Assembly: GCF_044762655.1 (NCBI RefSeq)
Contig: NZ_JBIWER010000005.1
Span: 1 to 64,000 of the forward strand
Direction: 5' to 3'
Length of the DNA stretch: 64,000 nt
DNA from: Psychrobacillus sp044762655
Lineage (GTDB): Bacteria > Bacillota > Bacilli > Bacillales_A > Planococcaceae
Shown here: positions 41,531 to 49,764 of the stretch, in pieces
How the letters are laid out: each line of letters starts with the position of its first letter
Position numbering within the stretch: position 1 is the stretch's first letter
Notes under the pieces: generated by a model
The model's database searches: none
What the model was told of the DNA's origin: nothing
What the model saw: the letters and a program-made list of their open reading frames with translations, nothing else
Position numbers and translations under genes: made by a program

Positions 41531-41567
41531 AAAAGCCAACCTAATATATATACATAGGTTGGCTTTT
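41531..41567 (-). terminator. Riboswitch-controlled terminator upstream of lysW
   Basis: A perfect 13-bp stem (41555-41567 with 41531-41543), AAAAGCCAACCTA and complement, 11-nt loop, followed on the minus strand by TATATTT and then the GGGAGG ribosome-binding site. It is the expression platform of the lysine riboswitch: ligand binding should favour this hairpin and stop transcription. Confidence 0.85.
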
Positions 41568-41595
41568 AGTTAAAATTTTAAGCATAATTTTATAC

Positions 41596-41776
41596 TCTGT
41601 AGCTCTCCATTTATACATCTGTATAAACGACAGTGTTATTTCTGTTCAAAATAACCCCAACTAGAATTGACTTGACAATCAACATCTAATTTCGGCAAAA
41701 CTTCCTTCCGTTTACAATCACAGTTGTCATTCTCCTGTAAACTACTCTTAAGTTATGCGGCCTCTACCTATTCTTA
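41596..41776 (-). promoter_or_regulatory. Lysine riboswitch (L-box)
   Basis: The minus-strand leader of the NhaC-type gene contains the conserved L-box blocks in order: AGGTAGAGG, AACTTAAGAGTAGT, GGAGAATGACA, TTTGCCGAA, TTGGGG and finally ATGGAGAGCTAC closing P1. These positions line the lysine pocket in the known aptamer. Block 3 (P3/P4) is shorter than in lysC leaders but the junction blocks are intact. A TATACT -10 preceded by TG at 41789-41794 gives the likely promoter. Lysine should cause termination at 41531-41567. Confidence 0.92.
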
Positions 41777-41822
41777 TTCATTTCTACTAGTATAACAGTA
41801 AATACTATGTTTTGAAGGTTTT

Positions 41823-42593
41823 TTATTTTTCTGGTAATGGAAGTGGAACTTCTATGGATGGAGCTGCATCCCCGTCGCCACCTGTGTATATATAAGGAAC
41901 CTGACCTTGCACAATCCCCATTGCAACAGGAATACTCTGTTCAACTGTACTCATTTTACTAGCTAAAGGTACGATTATTTGTACATTTACTTTGATATGG
42001 ATATTGATTTCAACATAAGCATTATTAATTCCAAATTTAGTTATCGAAGACGTGACATTCGATTGTACATTACCGATGACGTGAAAGCGTATAGGTATTT
42101 TCGGGCCTAAGTTACCAATGATGGGAATATTCATCGCTTGCCCCATAGGAACGAAAAATACGATTCCACCTTGGTCTTCCATCGTTTGTTTGTCATATTC
42201 AATATCATCCAAATATGGAAGGCTAGACAAATTCCCCTGCTCTGCTTGCTCCAAATGAGATTGAACTAAGCTATTTGTATCAGCAAGTATTCGATTAATG
42301 ATTTCTGTATTGAATCGAGTTGTTACCATGTTTGTACTATCAGACGGTACTTCTTCAATTATTTCATTGACATCCAGTGCATTTGCAATCCTTGAGTTAA
42401 TCGCTTTGCTAATTACCATGGATGCTATTTTATTTGTTTGGACTTCTGCATATCTTAGGTACGTAGGAGTCAGTTGCTCATTAATATAATAAATGATGCC
42501 TGCAATTGATAACATAAAACATGTTAAAAAAATAGCTAACTTGCGTTGACTAGTGAAAATAGCAAATCGTTTTTTCCTTTTTTGATAGAACAA
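41823..42593 (-). CDS. yunB: Sporulation protein YunB
   Basis: A 256-aa membrane-anchored protein of the YunB family, needed for normal sporulation in B. subtilis, where it is made in the mother cell. One N-terminal membrane helix (about 18-37, KLAIFLTCFMLSIAGIIYYI) is followed by an extracytoplasmic domain with the family blocks NKIASMVISKAIN, VFFVPMGQAMNIP and KFGINNAYVEI. TTG at 42593 lies 7 nt after AGGAGG. That ribosome-binding site sits in a 9+4-bp hairpin (42598-42634). No sigma-E promoter is obvious in the 42-bp gap to yunD. Confidence 0.92.
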   Translation of the reverse strand: MFYQKRKKRFAIFTSQRKLAIFLTCFMLSIAGIIYYINEQLTPTYLRYAEVQTNKIASMVISKAINSRIANALDVNEIIEEVPSDSTNMVTTRFNTEIINRILADTNSLVQSHLEQAEQGNLSSLPYLDDIEYDKQTMEDQGGIVFFVPMGQAMNIPIIGNLGPKIPIRFHVIGNVQSNVTSSITKFGINNAYVEINIHIKVNVQIIVPLASKMSTVEQSIPVAMGIVQGQVPYIYTGGDGDAAPSIEVPLPLPEK

Positions 42594-42634
42594 AAACAAT
42601 CCTCCTACTTACTACTTATGTAAGGAGGAGGATT
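42594..42634 (-). promoter_or_regulatory. Hairpin burying the yunB ribosome-binding site (also a possible yunD terminator)
   Basis: On the minus strand AATCCTCCT (42634 to 42626) pairs perfectly with AGGAGGATT (42606 to 42598), with an inner TTAC/GTAA stem and a 2x2 internal loop. The right arm contains the yunB Shine-Dalgarno sequence. TTGTTTTTG follows, so the hairpin could end the yunD transcript and hide the yunB start when read through. Confidence 0.7.
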
Positions 42635-42635
42635 T

Positions 42636-44009
42636 TCATGACTCATATTCAAATTTTTCACGTTGTCCATACCATTTCACAATATCTCGAATCATCTCTG
42701 GCATAAAATATTGTTTTTGAGCAAATTTTAATGAAGGAAAAAAGTAACCAAATGTAAACATATCTAACGTTGCTAATGTATAAACTTTTTCCAATTCAAG
42801 AGGTGTTGCTTTGATTAGCACCGTCCCATCTTCTAGCTCTTGAAGCTGTTCGTATAATATTGCTCCAAGATAATTACCTCTAAATCCTAGTCCTTTTACT
42901 TCAAGCTTTGGCCATTTTTCATTTTTTCCTGTACGAATAACCTCAAGTAACTCTGCACCAGTTAATGTAATGACACACGGATTAATTGGATGAGGTAAAC
43001 ACTGATGTAAGTCCCTCGCAGTAATTGGTCCCTGCTGAAGGTCTTTTAAAAAGATACCAGCCGGGAACATTGCGCAGTCAGCATTAGTGAAAGAAAGCAG
43101 TGCTTTTCCGAAGAAATGAGATAAATCGGATTCCATGAACCATTCCTTCTTTAGTGCGGAAGGATTGTAAAAAACAATTCTAGACATTTCAGCTATACCT
43201 TCATTTTCCCAAATTAACTGTTGTTCATCGGCATCGGCTGGATTCGGTAGGGATTCTGCACGAAATAATTCTGCTTTTTTCGATTGAATCCCTCTTGCTA
43301 CATGGTCAAATTCCATTGTAACAAGTCCAACATTCATTCCGTATTTACCTGTAGCGGCTTGCAAGGAGCTCCCTATCACCTTGCCTTCTTCAAATACATG
43401 ATGTGTATGCGATCCCAGGATCAAATCAATCTCTGGAATTTCCAACGAAATTATTTCATCAAGCGACATTCCTAAGTGAGACATACAAATAAGAATATCC
43501 ACTTGCGGACGAAGCATATGACATACCTCTTTCAAACGTGGAATTGGTTCTTGAACATGCCAGCCTAATTTCTTATAATAAATATCATAATTAGCAGTTG
43601 CCGCGACAATCCCTATTTTAATACCTGATGGGGTCACATGTATTTTGTAGGGTAATATCCACGAAGGTATCTCGCCATCTAAATCTGTGAAATTGGAGAC
43701 GATCACTTCAAAATTAGCGTCTATGTATAAGGTCTCCAAATCTTCATGGCTTAAAGTTATCCCCTCATTATTTCCAATCGTCACATAATCATACTTTGCT
43801 TCATTTAATAAATGCACATTGCCTTTTCCAAGCGTTCCTTCTGTAAATATATTTGAACGGTCTAAATGATCACCTATATCTAATGTTAAGAAGGATGCCT
43901 GTGCCCCAAGGTTTTTTCGACTATTTGAGAGAAATTGATGAATAGCTGGCCAATTTTCTAGATGACTATGCAAATCATTTGTATGATAAATATAAATCGT
44001 CTCTCTCAT
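42636..44009 (-). CDS. yunD: Metallophosphatase/5'-nucleotidase family protein (YunD)
   Basis: A 457-aa two-domain phosphohydrolase. The N-terminal metallophosphatase domain (about 1-240) has IYHTNDLHSHLENW (about 7-20), LDIGDHLDRSN near 49, TIGNNEGITLS near 78 and LGSHTHHVFEEG near 195, all metal-ligand motifs. The C-terminal domain (about 280-450) resembles the 5'-nucleotidase substrate domain. There is no signal peptide, so it should act in the cytoplasm, unlike exported UshA-type enzymes. It is the third gene of yunF-yunE-yunD on the minus strand. Confidence 0.92.
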   Translation of the reverse strand: MRETIYIYHTNDLHSHLENWPAIHQFLSNSRKNLGAQASFLTLDIGDHLDRSNIFTEGTLGKGNVHLLNEAKYDYVTIGNNEGITLSHEDLETLYIDANFEVIVSNFTDLDGEIPSWILPYKIHVTPSGIKIGIVAATANYDIYYKKLGWHVQEPIPRLKEVCHMLRPQVDILICMSHLGMSLDEIISLEIPEIDLILGSHTHHVFEEGKVIGSSLQAATGKYGMNVGLVTMEFDHVARGIQSKKAELFRAESLPNPADADEQQLIWENEGIAEMSRIVFYNPSALKKEWFMESDLSHFFGKALLSFTNADCAMFPAGIFLKDLQQGPITARDLHQCLPHPINPCVITLTGAELLEVIRTGKNEKWPKLEVKGLGFRGNYLGAILYEQLQELEDGTVLIKATPLELEKVYTLATLDMFTFGYFFPSLKFAQKQYFMPEMIRDIVKWYGQREKFEYES

Positions 44010-44024
44010 TTTTCACCTATCCTG

Positions 44025-44843
44025 TCAAAGTAGACCATCTAAAATAGATCGTATACCTAATAATAGAAGTACAATTCGTAAAGCCAACACGAGCATATCG
44101 GAATTCAACTTTTTATTTAATTTTGCTCCAAGTTTCGCACCAAAATAAGCAGCAGGAATTACAGGAATCGTGTATAGCCACGGTACATTTCCTAACGAAA
44201 TATGAGTGACTGAGTTCACTATGGATGATAGAAATACCATAAACATGGACGTACCTACGGCCACATGAGGTGGAAATAGGAAAAGTAGAATCATCGCAGG
44301 TACGATAATAGAGCCCCCACCGATTCCAAATAGACCAGATGCAAACCCAACTCCAAAAGTTAATAATAGGGCAAACCAAATCGGATAGCCGTACACATAC
44401 GTTTTATTGCCATCATCGAAGGTTTTCTTTTTCCCATTCTCTACAAACCAACGAACTGGACTTAAGCGATCACGAACCAACAACAAAGTAGATAAAATAA
44501 CAAGTAAAATACCAAAATATAAATTAAAAGAAGGTAAGTCCAACCCTTTGTTCACGAACGCTCCAAGTATCGTTCCAGGAATACTACCTATAAAGAAAAT
44601 AAATCCGCTCTTAAAGTCAACGGTTTTGGTTTTCATATAGGAAAGCGTTGAAGACAACCCTGTGAAAATCATCATGATAACAGAGAGCCCTACCACACTC
44701 TGAGGTGTAATATTTGGTATCATCCCGAGAGTTGCGCCAAAAAAAAGTATAGCGGGCACTAAAATAACCCCACCACCGAGACCAACCAATGCTCCGACAA
44801 TTCCAGAGAATAGTCCACTTACTGCAAGTATAATCCATTCCAT
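44025..44843 (-). CDS. yunE: TauE/SafE family sulfite/organosulfur exporter-like protein (YunE)
   Basis: A 272-aa membrane protein with eight predicted helices in two repeats. The repeat signature appears as GIVGALVGLGGGVILVPAIL (about 15-34) and again as GFASGLFGIGGGSIIVPAMI near residue 167. Family members move small anions such as sulfite or sulfoacetate; the substrate here is unknown. The ATG follows directly after the yunF stop codon and yunD lies 15 bp downstream, so it is in an operon. Confidence 0.9.
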   Translation of the reverse strand: MEWIILAVSGLFSGIVGALVGLGGGVILVPAILFFGATLGMIPNITPQSVVGLSVIMMIFTGLSSTLSYMKTKTVDFKSGFIFFIGSIPGTILGAFVNKGLDLPSFNLYFGILLVILSTLLLVRDRLSPVRWFVENGKKKTFDDGNKTYVYGYPIWFALLLTFGVGFASGLFGIGGGSIIVPAMILLFLFPPHVAVGTSMFMVFLSSIVNSVTHISLGNVPWLYTIPVIPAAYFGAKLGAKLNKKLNSDMLVLALRIVLLLLGIRSILDGLL

Positions 44844-45695
44844 TTAAAAATCTCCTTCAAATAAATCTAATTGTTTTGGAGCAAGACCTTCAAAATCCAG
44901 TCCTAACATGTGCTGAAACGTTTTTGCATTGTTTGCAGCATGTCCTCCTGAGTTATTATTAAATAATACAATAACGTCCTTTGCCTGTTTTTCCAAATGC
45001 TCACAAACATTTTTAATAGAAGTAAGTTCTTCTTTATTATAATCATATAAGTACCTTACTTCTCTCCACTTCTCATTATTACCCGGATTAACCCAGCCAA
45101 AAGTATTTCTACCATGCAATCTAACTAGCACTTTATTTGAAGTGGCAACAGGAACTAAAGGAATACTGCCATCACCAACTTGTGGTTCATCACAAACACT
45201 ATGATGAAGGTTATTCTCCTTCAGAAATTCAAGTGTGGAGGCTTTGTATTCAGGAGCATACCAGGATTGATTACGAAACTCAATGACCACTTCAAAATCC
45301 TTCAACTCTTCTCTTACTTTCCTTATATATTGCACACTTTCTTTATTGCACTGGAACCAAGGAGGGAATTGGGCAAGTACCATTGATAGCTTCCCAGCTT
45401 CTTTAAATGGAATAATCGACTGCCGATATAATTCAAACATCTCCTCAGTGGAATCAAAAGGAAAATCGCCACGTAAATGTCCAGTGATCCCTTGATAGCA
45501 TTTGACGACGAATTGAAAATTATCAGGTGTTTCTTTGATCCATTTTAAGCTATTTTTAATTGGCTGAATTGCGTAAAATGCTGCGTCTAATTCCACAACA
45601 GGAAAGTGTGCACTGTAATCTTGCAATCTTTCCTTCGCTGAAGACACGTACAAGTCTGGGTGATCCCCCCAGCCAGTTAGGCCGATTTGAATCAT
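44844..45695 (-). CDS. yunF: DUF72 family protein (YunF)
   Basis: A 283-aa protein of the DUF72 family, a TIM-barrel-like fold of unknown activity. The typical start IQIGLTGWGDHPDLY (about 2-16), FQFVVKCYQGITGH near 64, EFRNQSWY near 135 and VRLHGRN near 195 all match. ATG at 45695 follows GGGAGG by 8 nt; in-frame GTG/TTG codons just upstream overlap that site. First gene of the yunF-yunE-yunD unit. The end is adjacent to the yunE start. Confidence 0.9.
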   Translation of the reverse strand: MIQIGLTGWGDHPDLYVSSAKERLQDYSAHFPVVELDAAFYAIQPIKNSLKWIKETPDNFQFVVKCYQGITGHLRGDFPFDSTEEMFELYRQSIIPFKEAGKLSMVLAQFPPWFQCNKESVQYIRKVREELKDFEVVIEFRNQSWYAPEYKASTLEFLKENNLHHSVCDEPQVGDGSIPLVPVATSNKVLVRLHGRNTFGWVNPGNNEKWREVRYLYDYNKEELTSIKNVCEHLEKQAKDVIVLFNNNSGGHAANNAKTFQHMLGLDFEGLAPKQLDLFEGDF

Positions 45696-45877
45696 CTGCA
45701 ACACCTCCCTATAAATACAATCATATCATTCAGATTGTTCAGTTTCTACTTGGATGTCCAATAGAAATAAACCTTTCAATATGAAATATTGGATTAAATG
45801 TTTTTGTTTAGCTAATATAAGTATATGTTTTGACGAATAGCCCACAAAGCTTATTGAAGCAAATGGAGGAATTATAG

Positions 45878-46954
45878 ATGAAAGTAGATGTATGTATCGT
45901 AGGTGCTGGTCCAGGAGGAGCTCTTCTTGCTTATCTATTGGCAAAGAAGAATGTTTCTGTTGTATTAATAGAGCGAACAAATCAAATCGGTAAAACGTTT
46001 CGTGGAGAACATTTAAATGAAGAAGGCGAAACGATTTTAAAAAAATATAATTTATTTGACGAAGTGGAAAAGCTTGGATTATTAAAAATGGAGAAGCTAG
46101 AATACTGGCATAACGGCAAACTATTTAAAACCATTTTACCAGACCCAGAGGTTGGCCATCTCGGTATTCATGTGCCCCAAGCACATTTACTCCAAGTATT
46201 AATAGCAGCAGCTGAACAATACTCAGCATTCCATTTAATGCTAAATACAAAGGTTGATGAACTATTACAGGATGAAAATGGTACATATACTGGTATTAAA
46301 GCAGTGCGCGAGGAAGAAATAATAATCATTGAAAGTGAACTGGTTATTGGAGCAGATGGGCGAAATTCGACCGTACGCAAAAAAGCAAATCTAGATGTGA
46401 CAACTCGCAAACATGGCTACGATTTGCTTTGGGCAAGAATTCCTGCTCCTGAAAATTGGGAACCCTCTATTAAAATGGCGTTAATTGAGGATAAACAAAT
46501 TTCTTTATTTAGCCAAACAAATGGCTATATTCAAATTGGCTGGAATATCGAGGAAGGATCCTTTCCAATACTTAGAAAGTTACCTTTCACACCATTTATC
46601 GAACAGCTGATCGTTGCTTTTCCAGAGCTTGAACAAACCGTTCGTGATAATATTCAATCGTGGAAGGATTTCGTATTACTAGATGTGTATAGCAGCACTA
46701 GTGAAAGCTGGGGAAAGAAAGGCGTCGCATTAATCGGTGATGCAGTCCATACGATGACACCAACTGGAGCATTCGGCTTAAATAGCGCATTGAAGGATGC
46801 GGATTTTCTCGCTAATTTGATTGATAACAATTCGATTGATCAGCTTAATTTAACGGATTGTGCAACTACTAGGAAAAAAGAAGTTGCTAAAATTCAAGCT
46901 TTACAGGTGGAAAAAGAACAATCCTTTGCATCGCAATTTGTTGTAATGGTTTAA
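45878..46954 (+). CDS. FAD-dependent monooxygenase (group A flavoprotein)
   Basis: A 358-aa single-component flavin hydroxylase of the UbiH/PHBH-like superfamily. The FAD dinucleotide fold is CIVGAGPGGALLAYLLA (about 6-22), the DG motif is VIGADGRNSTVRK (about 152-164), and the second FAD motif is ALIGDAVHTMTPTGAFGLN (about 285-303). GGAGG lies upstream of the ATG. It has no B. subtilis counterpart in this neighbourhood and no pathway partner beside it, so it may be an insertion. The substrate is unknown. Confidence 0.85.
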   Translation: MKVDVCIVGAGPGGALLAYLLAKKNVSVVLIERTNQIGKTFRGEHLNEEGETILKKYNLFDEVEKLGLLKMEKLEYWHNGKLFKTILPDPEVGHLGIHVPQAHLLQVLIAAAEQYSAFHLMLNTKVDELLQDENGTYTGIKAVREEEIIIIESELVIGADGRNSTVRKKANLDVTTRKHGYDLLWARIPAPENWEPSIKMALIEDKQISLFSQTNGYIQIGWNIEEGSFPILRKLPFTPFIEQLIVAFPELEQTVRDNIQSWKDFVLLDVYSSTSESWGKKGVALIGDAVHTMTPTGAFGLNSALKDADFLANLIDNNSIDQLNLTDCATTRKKEVAKIQALQVEKEQSFASQFVVMV

Positions 46955-46959
46955 TAAGC

Positions 46960-46992
46960 AAAACCAGTCAAAGTGTTTTGACTGGTTTTTTT
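46960..46992. terminator. Bidirectional terminator, FAD monooxygenase / DUF3891-type gene
   Basis: An 11-bp stem (46960-46970 with 46979-46989), AAAACCAGTCA and complement, 8-nt loop, T run to 46992, between convergent genes. Confidence 0.9.
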
Positions 46993-46996
46993 GATA

Positions 46997-47761
46997 TTAT
47001 TTGAATTTAACTTTTCTCATAGTAACTGGTGTATCTTTATATGCCTGTAATAGCCCATCTTTCTTAATCTGGTCCTTCATAACTTCCCTATAAGGGAGTT
47101 CAACAACTAACTCACTCTTTAAAGGAGAGAACGATAAAGTAACGAGTTCATCGTTTTCCCAGCTTGCTACTATTGGTTCCTCCGTGACAAACAGAAACAA
47201 TTGTGGAAATCCATTTTTGAAAAAAGGATGTTTTTGCCCATTATTTCCTGGTTCGTGTAAACAAATAAATAAAGATAGAAAATCCGAAAATTTTAACAGA
47301 TCTAGATGATACATCAGTATTTCTTTCTTCTCTTCATTGCCTATTATGCCAAGCTCCTTTGAAAGCCTGTCCTGTCTTTGCTTTTCTGAATCCCAAAACT
47401 CCTGCACAGCGGCTTCTTCCGCATCCTGTACAAAAGAAGAGTAATGCAAACTGCACAATAAACAAGCATATTTACTCATTTCTTCCACTTCATCTAATCC
47501 CTTTTCATAAAAGGAAATTTTAAGATCTGTTGGATAATCAATAAAAGAGTAGGGAAGCTCTGATTTATCATTCCAGACCGGCGACTTATCAGGTTCTATC
47601 CAACCTCTATCATGCTCCTGAATGGCTAAAATTACTTCGTCGAAGTGTTTATCATCATAATAATATTCAACTTTACAGTTCTCAGCTATTTGCTTGGAAA
47701 CTTGTGCATGATCATCCTGCGTAAACATTACATAGCTATTTTCTCGTTCAAAAAGAATCAT
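46997..47761 (-). CDS. DUF3891-like protein
   Basis: A 254-aa cytoplasmic protein that looks like the DUF3891 family. Conserved-looking positions are the N-terminal FTQDDHAQVSKQIAEN, AIQEHDRGW (about 48-56), CSLHYSSFVQ near 104 and FSDFLSLFICLHEP near 158. The spread of His and Asp residues resembles an HD-like helical metalloenzyme, but I cannot assign an activity. AGAGGAG precedes the ATG at 47761. Single gene between a terminator and the suf operon's end. Confidence 0.65.
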   Translation of the reverse strand: MILFERENSYVMFTQDDHAQVSKQIAENCKVEYYYDDKHFDEVILAIQEHDRGWIEPDKSPVWNDKSELPYSFIDYPTDLKISFYEKGLDEVEEMSKYACLLCSLHYSSFVQDAEEAAVQEFWDSEKQRQDRLSKELGIIGNEEKKEILMYHLDLLKFSDFLSLFICLHEPGNNGQKHPFFKNGFPQLFLFVTEEPIVASWENDELVTLSFSPLKSELVVELPYREVMKDQIKKDGLLQAYKDTPVTMRKVKFK

Positions 47762-47862
47762 TTGATTAGCTCCTCTTTACTATACTAAACAAAACTCGTT
47801 AAAATACTATTTCTCCTTTATGATTACCACATAATGAATACAATTAAACGAACATAGCTAAA

Positions 47863-47899
47863 AAAAGCAGCAAGGTAAATTTTACACCTTGCTGCTTTT
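47863..47899 (-). terminator. Terminator of the suf operon
   Basis: A 14-bp stem (47886-47899 with 47863-47876), AAAAGCAGCAAGGT and complement, 9-nt loop, followed on the minus strand by TTTAGC. It lies 12 bp after the sufB stop. Confidence 0.88.
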
Positions 47900-47910
47900 A
47901 TATAATTGAA

Positions 47911-49308
47911 TTAACCGATAGAGCCTTCCATCTCGAATTTAATCAGACGGTTCATCTCAACAGCGTATTCCATTGGAAGTTCTTTTGTAAATGGTTCGAT
48001 GAAGCCCATTACGATCATTTCAGTAGCTTCTTCTTCACTAAGACCACGACTCATCAAGTAGAATAATTGTTCTTCAGATACTTTTGAAACTTTTGCTTCA
48101 TGCTCTAAAGAAATATTATCGTTCAAGATTTCGTTATAAGGAATAGTATCAGAAGTTGACTGATTATCCATGATTAATGTATCACACTCGATATTTGCGC
48201 GAGCACCAGTTGCCTTACGTCCAAAGTGAACGATACCACGGTACGTTACTTTACCACCTTGTTTCGAAATAGACTTAGAAACAATTGTAGATGAAGTATT
48301 TGGAGCTAAATGCATCATTTTCGCACCAGCATCTTGGTGTTGTCCTTTACCAGCAATTGCAATAGAAAGGGTCATACCACGGGCACCTTCACCTTTTAAA
48401 ATAACTGCTGGATATTTCATCGTTAATTTTGATCCGATATTTCCGTCAATCCATTCCATTGTTGCATTTGCATCACAAACTGCACGTTTTGTAACTAAGT
48501 TATAAACGTTGTTTGCCCAGTTTTGGATTGTTGTATAACGGCAATAAGCGTCTTTTTTAATGATAATTTCAACAACCGCACTATGAAGTGAGTTAGTCGT
48601 GTAAACAGGAGCTGTACATCCTTCTACGTAATGCACAGAAGCACCTTCATCAACAATAATTAGCGTACGTTCGAATTGACCCATGTTTTCAGAGTTAATA
48701 CGGAAGTATGCTTGTAGTGGTGTTTCCACTTTTACGCCCGGTGGTACATATATAAATGACCCACCCGACCATACTGCTGAGTTAAGAGCAGAGAACTTAT
48801 TATCAGATGAAGGAATTACTGTACCCCAGTGTTTTTTGAAAATATCTTCATTTTCACGTAGCGCGGAATCAGTATCCTTAAATACAATCCCTAAGTCTTG
48901 TAACTCTTGCTTCATGTTATGGTATACAACCTCTGATTCATACTGTGCAGAAACACCAGCAAGGTATTTTTGCTCCGCTTCAGGAATACCTAATTTATCA
49001 AATGTAGCTTTGATTTCATCTGGCACTTCATCCCATGAAGTTTCTGTTTGTTCCGAAGGCTTCACGTAATACGTAATTTCATCGAAGTTTAATGACCCTA
49101 AATCTCCACCCCATTGAGGCATTGGTTTTGAGTAAAAAATTTCTAACGCTTTTAAGCGATAATCTAACATCCATTGTGGTTCTGATTTCATACGTGAGAT
49201 CTCTTCTACGATTTCTTTCGTTAAGCCACGTTTAGAACGGAAAATGGATACATCTTTATCGTGGAAACCATATTTATAATCACCAATTTCAGGCATTTTT
49301 TTAGCCAT
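47911..49308 (-). CDS. sufB: Fe-S cluster assembly scaffold SufB
   Basis: The 465-aa core scaffold subunit of the SUF machinery, which with SufC and SufD builds Fe-S clusters. The beta-helix region has the family blocks GGSFIYVPPGVKVE, CTAPVYTTNSLHSA and IDGNIGSKLTMKYPA, and the C-terminal Cys/Glu segment NIECDTLIMDNQSTSDTIPY (about 375-394). AACGGAGGAA precedes the ATG at 49308. It is the last gene of sufCDSUB, 21 bp after sufU. Confidence 0.96.
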   Translation of the reverse strand: MAKKMPEIGDYKYGFHDKDVSIFRSKRGLTKEIVEEISRMKSEPQWMLDYRLKALEIFYSKPMPQWGGDLGSLNFDEITYYVKPSEQTETSWDEVPDEIKATFDKLGIPEAEQKYLAGVSAQYESEVVYHNMKQELQDLGIVFKDTDSALRENEDIFKKHWGTVIPSSDNKFSALNSAVWSGGSFIYVPPGVKVETPLQAYFRINSENMGQFERTLIIVDEGASVHYVEGCTAPVYTTNSLHSAVVEIIIKKDAYCRYTTIQNWANNVYNLVTKRAVCDANATMEWIDGNIGSKLTMKYPAVILKGEGARGMTLSIAIAGKGQHQDAGAKMMHLAPNTSSTIVSKSISKQGGKVTYRGIVHFGRKATGARANIECDTLIMDNQSTSDTIPYNEILNDNISLEHEAKVSKVSEEQLFYLMSRGLSEEEATEMIVMGFIEPFTKELPMEYAVEMNRLIKFEMEGSIG

Positions 49309-49329
49309 CGTATTTCCTCCGTTCGTTTG

Positions 49330-49764
49330 TTATTCTTTTTCCTCTGAAACCCCTTTTTCCATTGCTTTCCACGCTAACGTTGCACACTTGATACGCGCTG
49401 GAAACTGAGAAACACCACTTAATGCTTCTATATCATCAAGCTCTATAGAATCATCGTAATCTTTCCCAAGCATCATTTCGGAAAAAGTTGTAGAAAGTTG
49501 TAGAGCTTCCTCTACAGACTTTCCTTTCACTGCTTGTGTCATCATAGATGCAGATGCCATAGAAATCGAGCATCCTTCACCATCAAATTTTGCATTCTGG
49601 ATTTTACCATCTTCCACTTGAAGTGTTAAATGAATGCGATCTCCACAAGTAGGGTTATTCATATCAATTGTCAATGCGCCATCCTCAATACTACCTTTGT
49701 TCCGAGGATTTTTATAATGATCCATAATGACACGGCGATAAAGTTGATCTAAATTAGAAGACAT
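49330..49764 (-). CDS. sufU: SufU zinc-dependent sulfurtransferase / IscU-like protein
   Basis: A 144-aa IscU-fold protein that takes sulfur from SufS and passes it to SufB. The three zinc-ligand cysteines and the Asp are visible in NNPTCGDRIHL (near 37-47), FDGEGCSIS (near 60-68) and RIKCATLAWKAM (near 125-136). The Gram-positive insert (ALQLSTTFSEMMLGKDYDDS) between the second and third ligands marks it as SufU rather than IscU. It overlaps sufS by 11 bp. Confidence 0.96.
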   Translation of the reverse strand: MSSNLDQLYRRVIMDHYKNPRNKGSIEDGALTIDMNNPTCGDRIHLTLQVEDGKIQNAKFDGEGCSISMASASMMTQAVKGKSVEEALQLSTTFSEMMLGKDYDDSIELDDIEALSGVSQFPARIKCATLAWKAMEKGVSEEKE

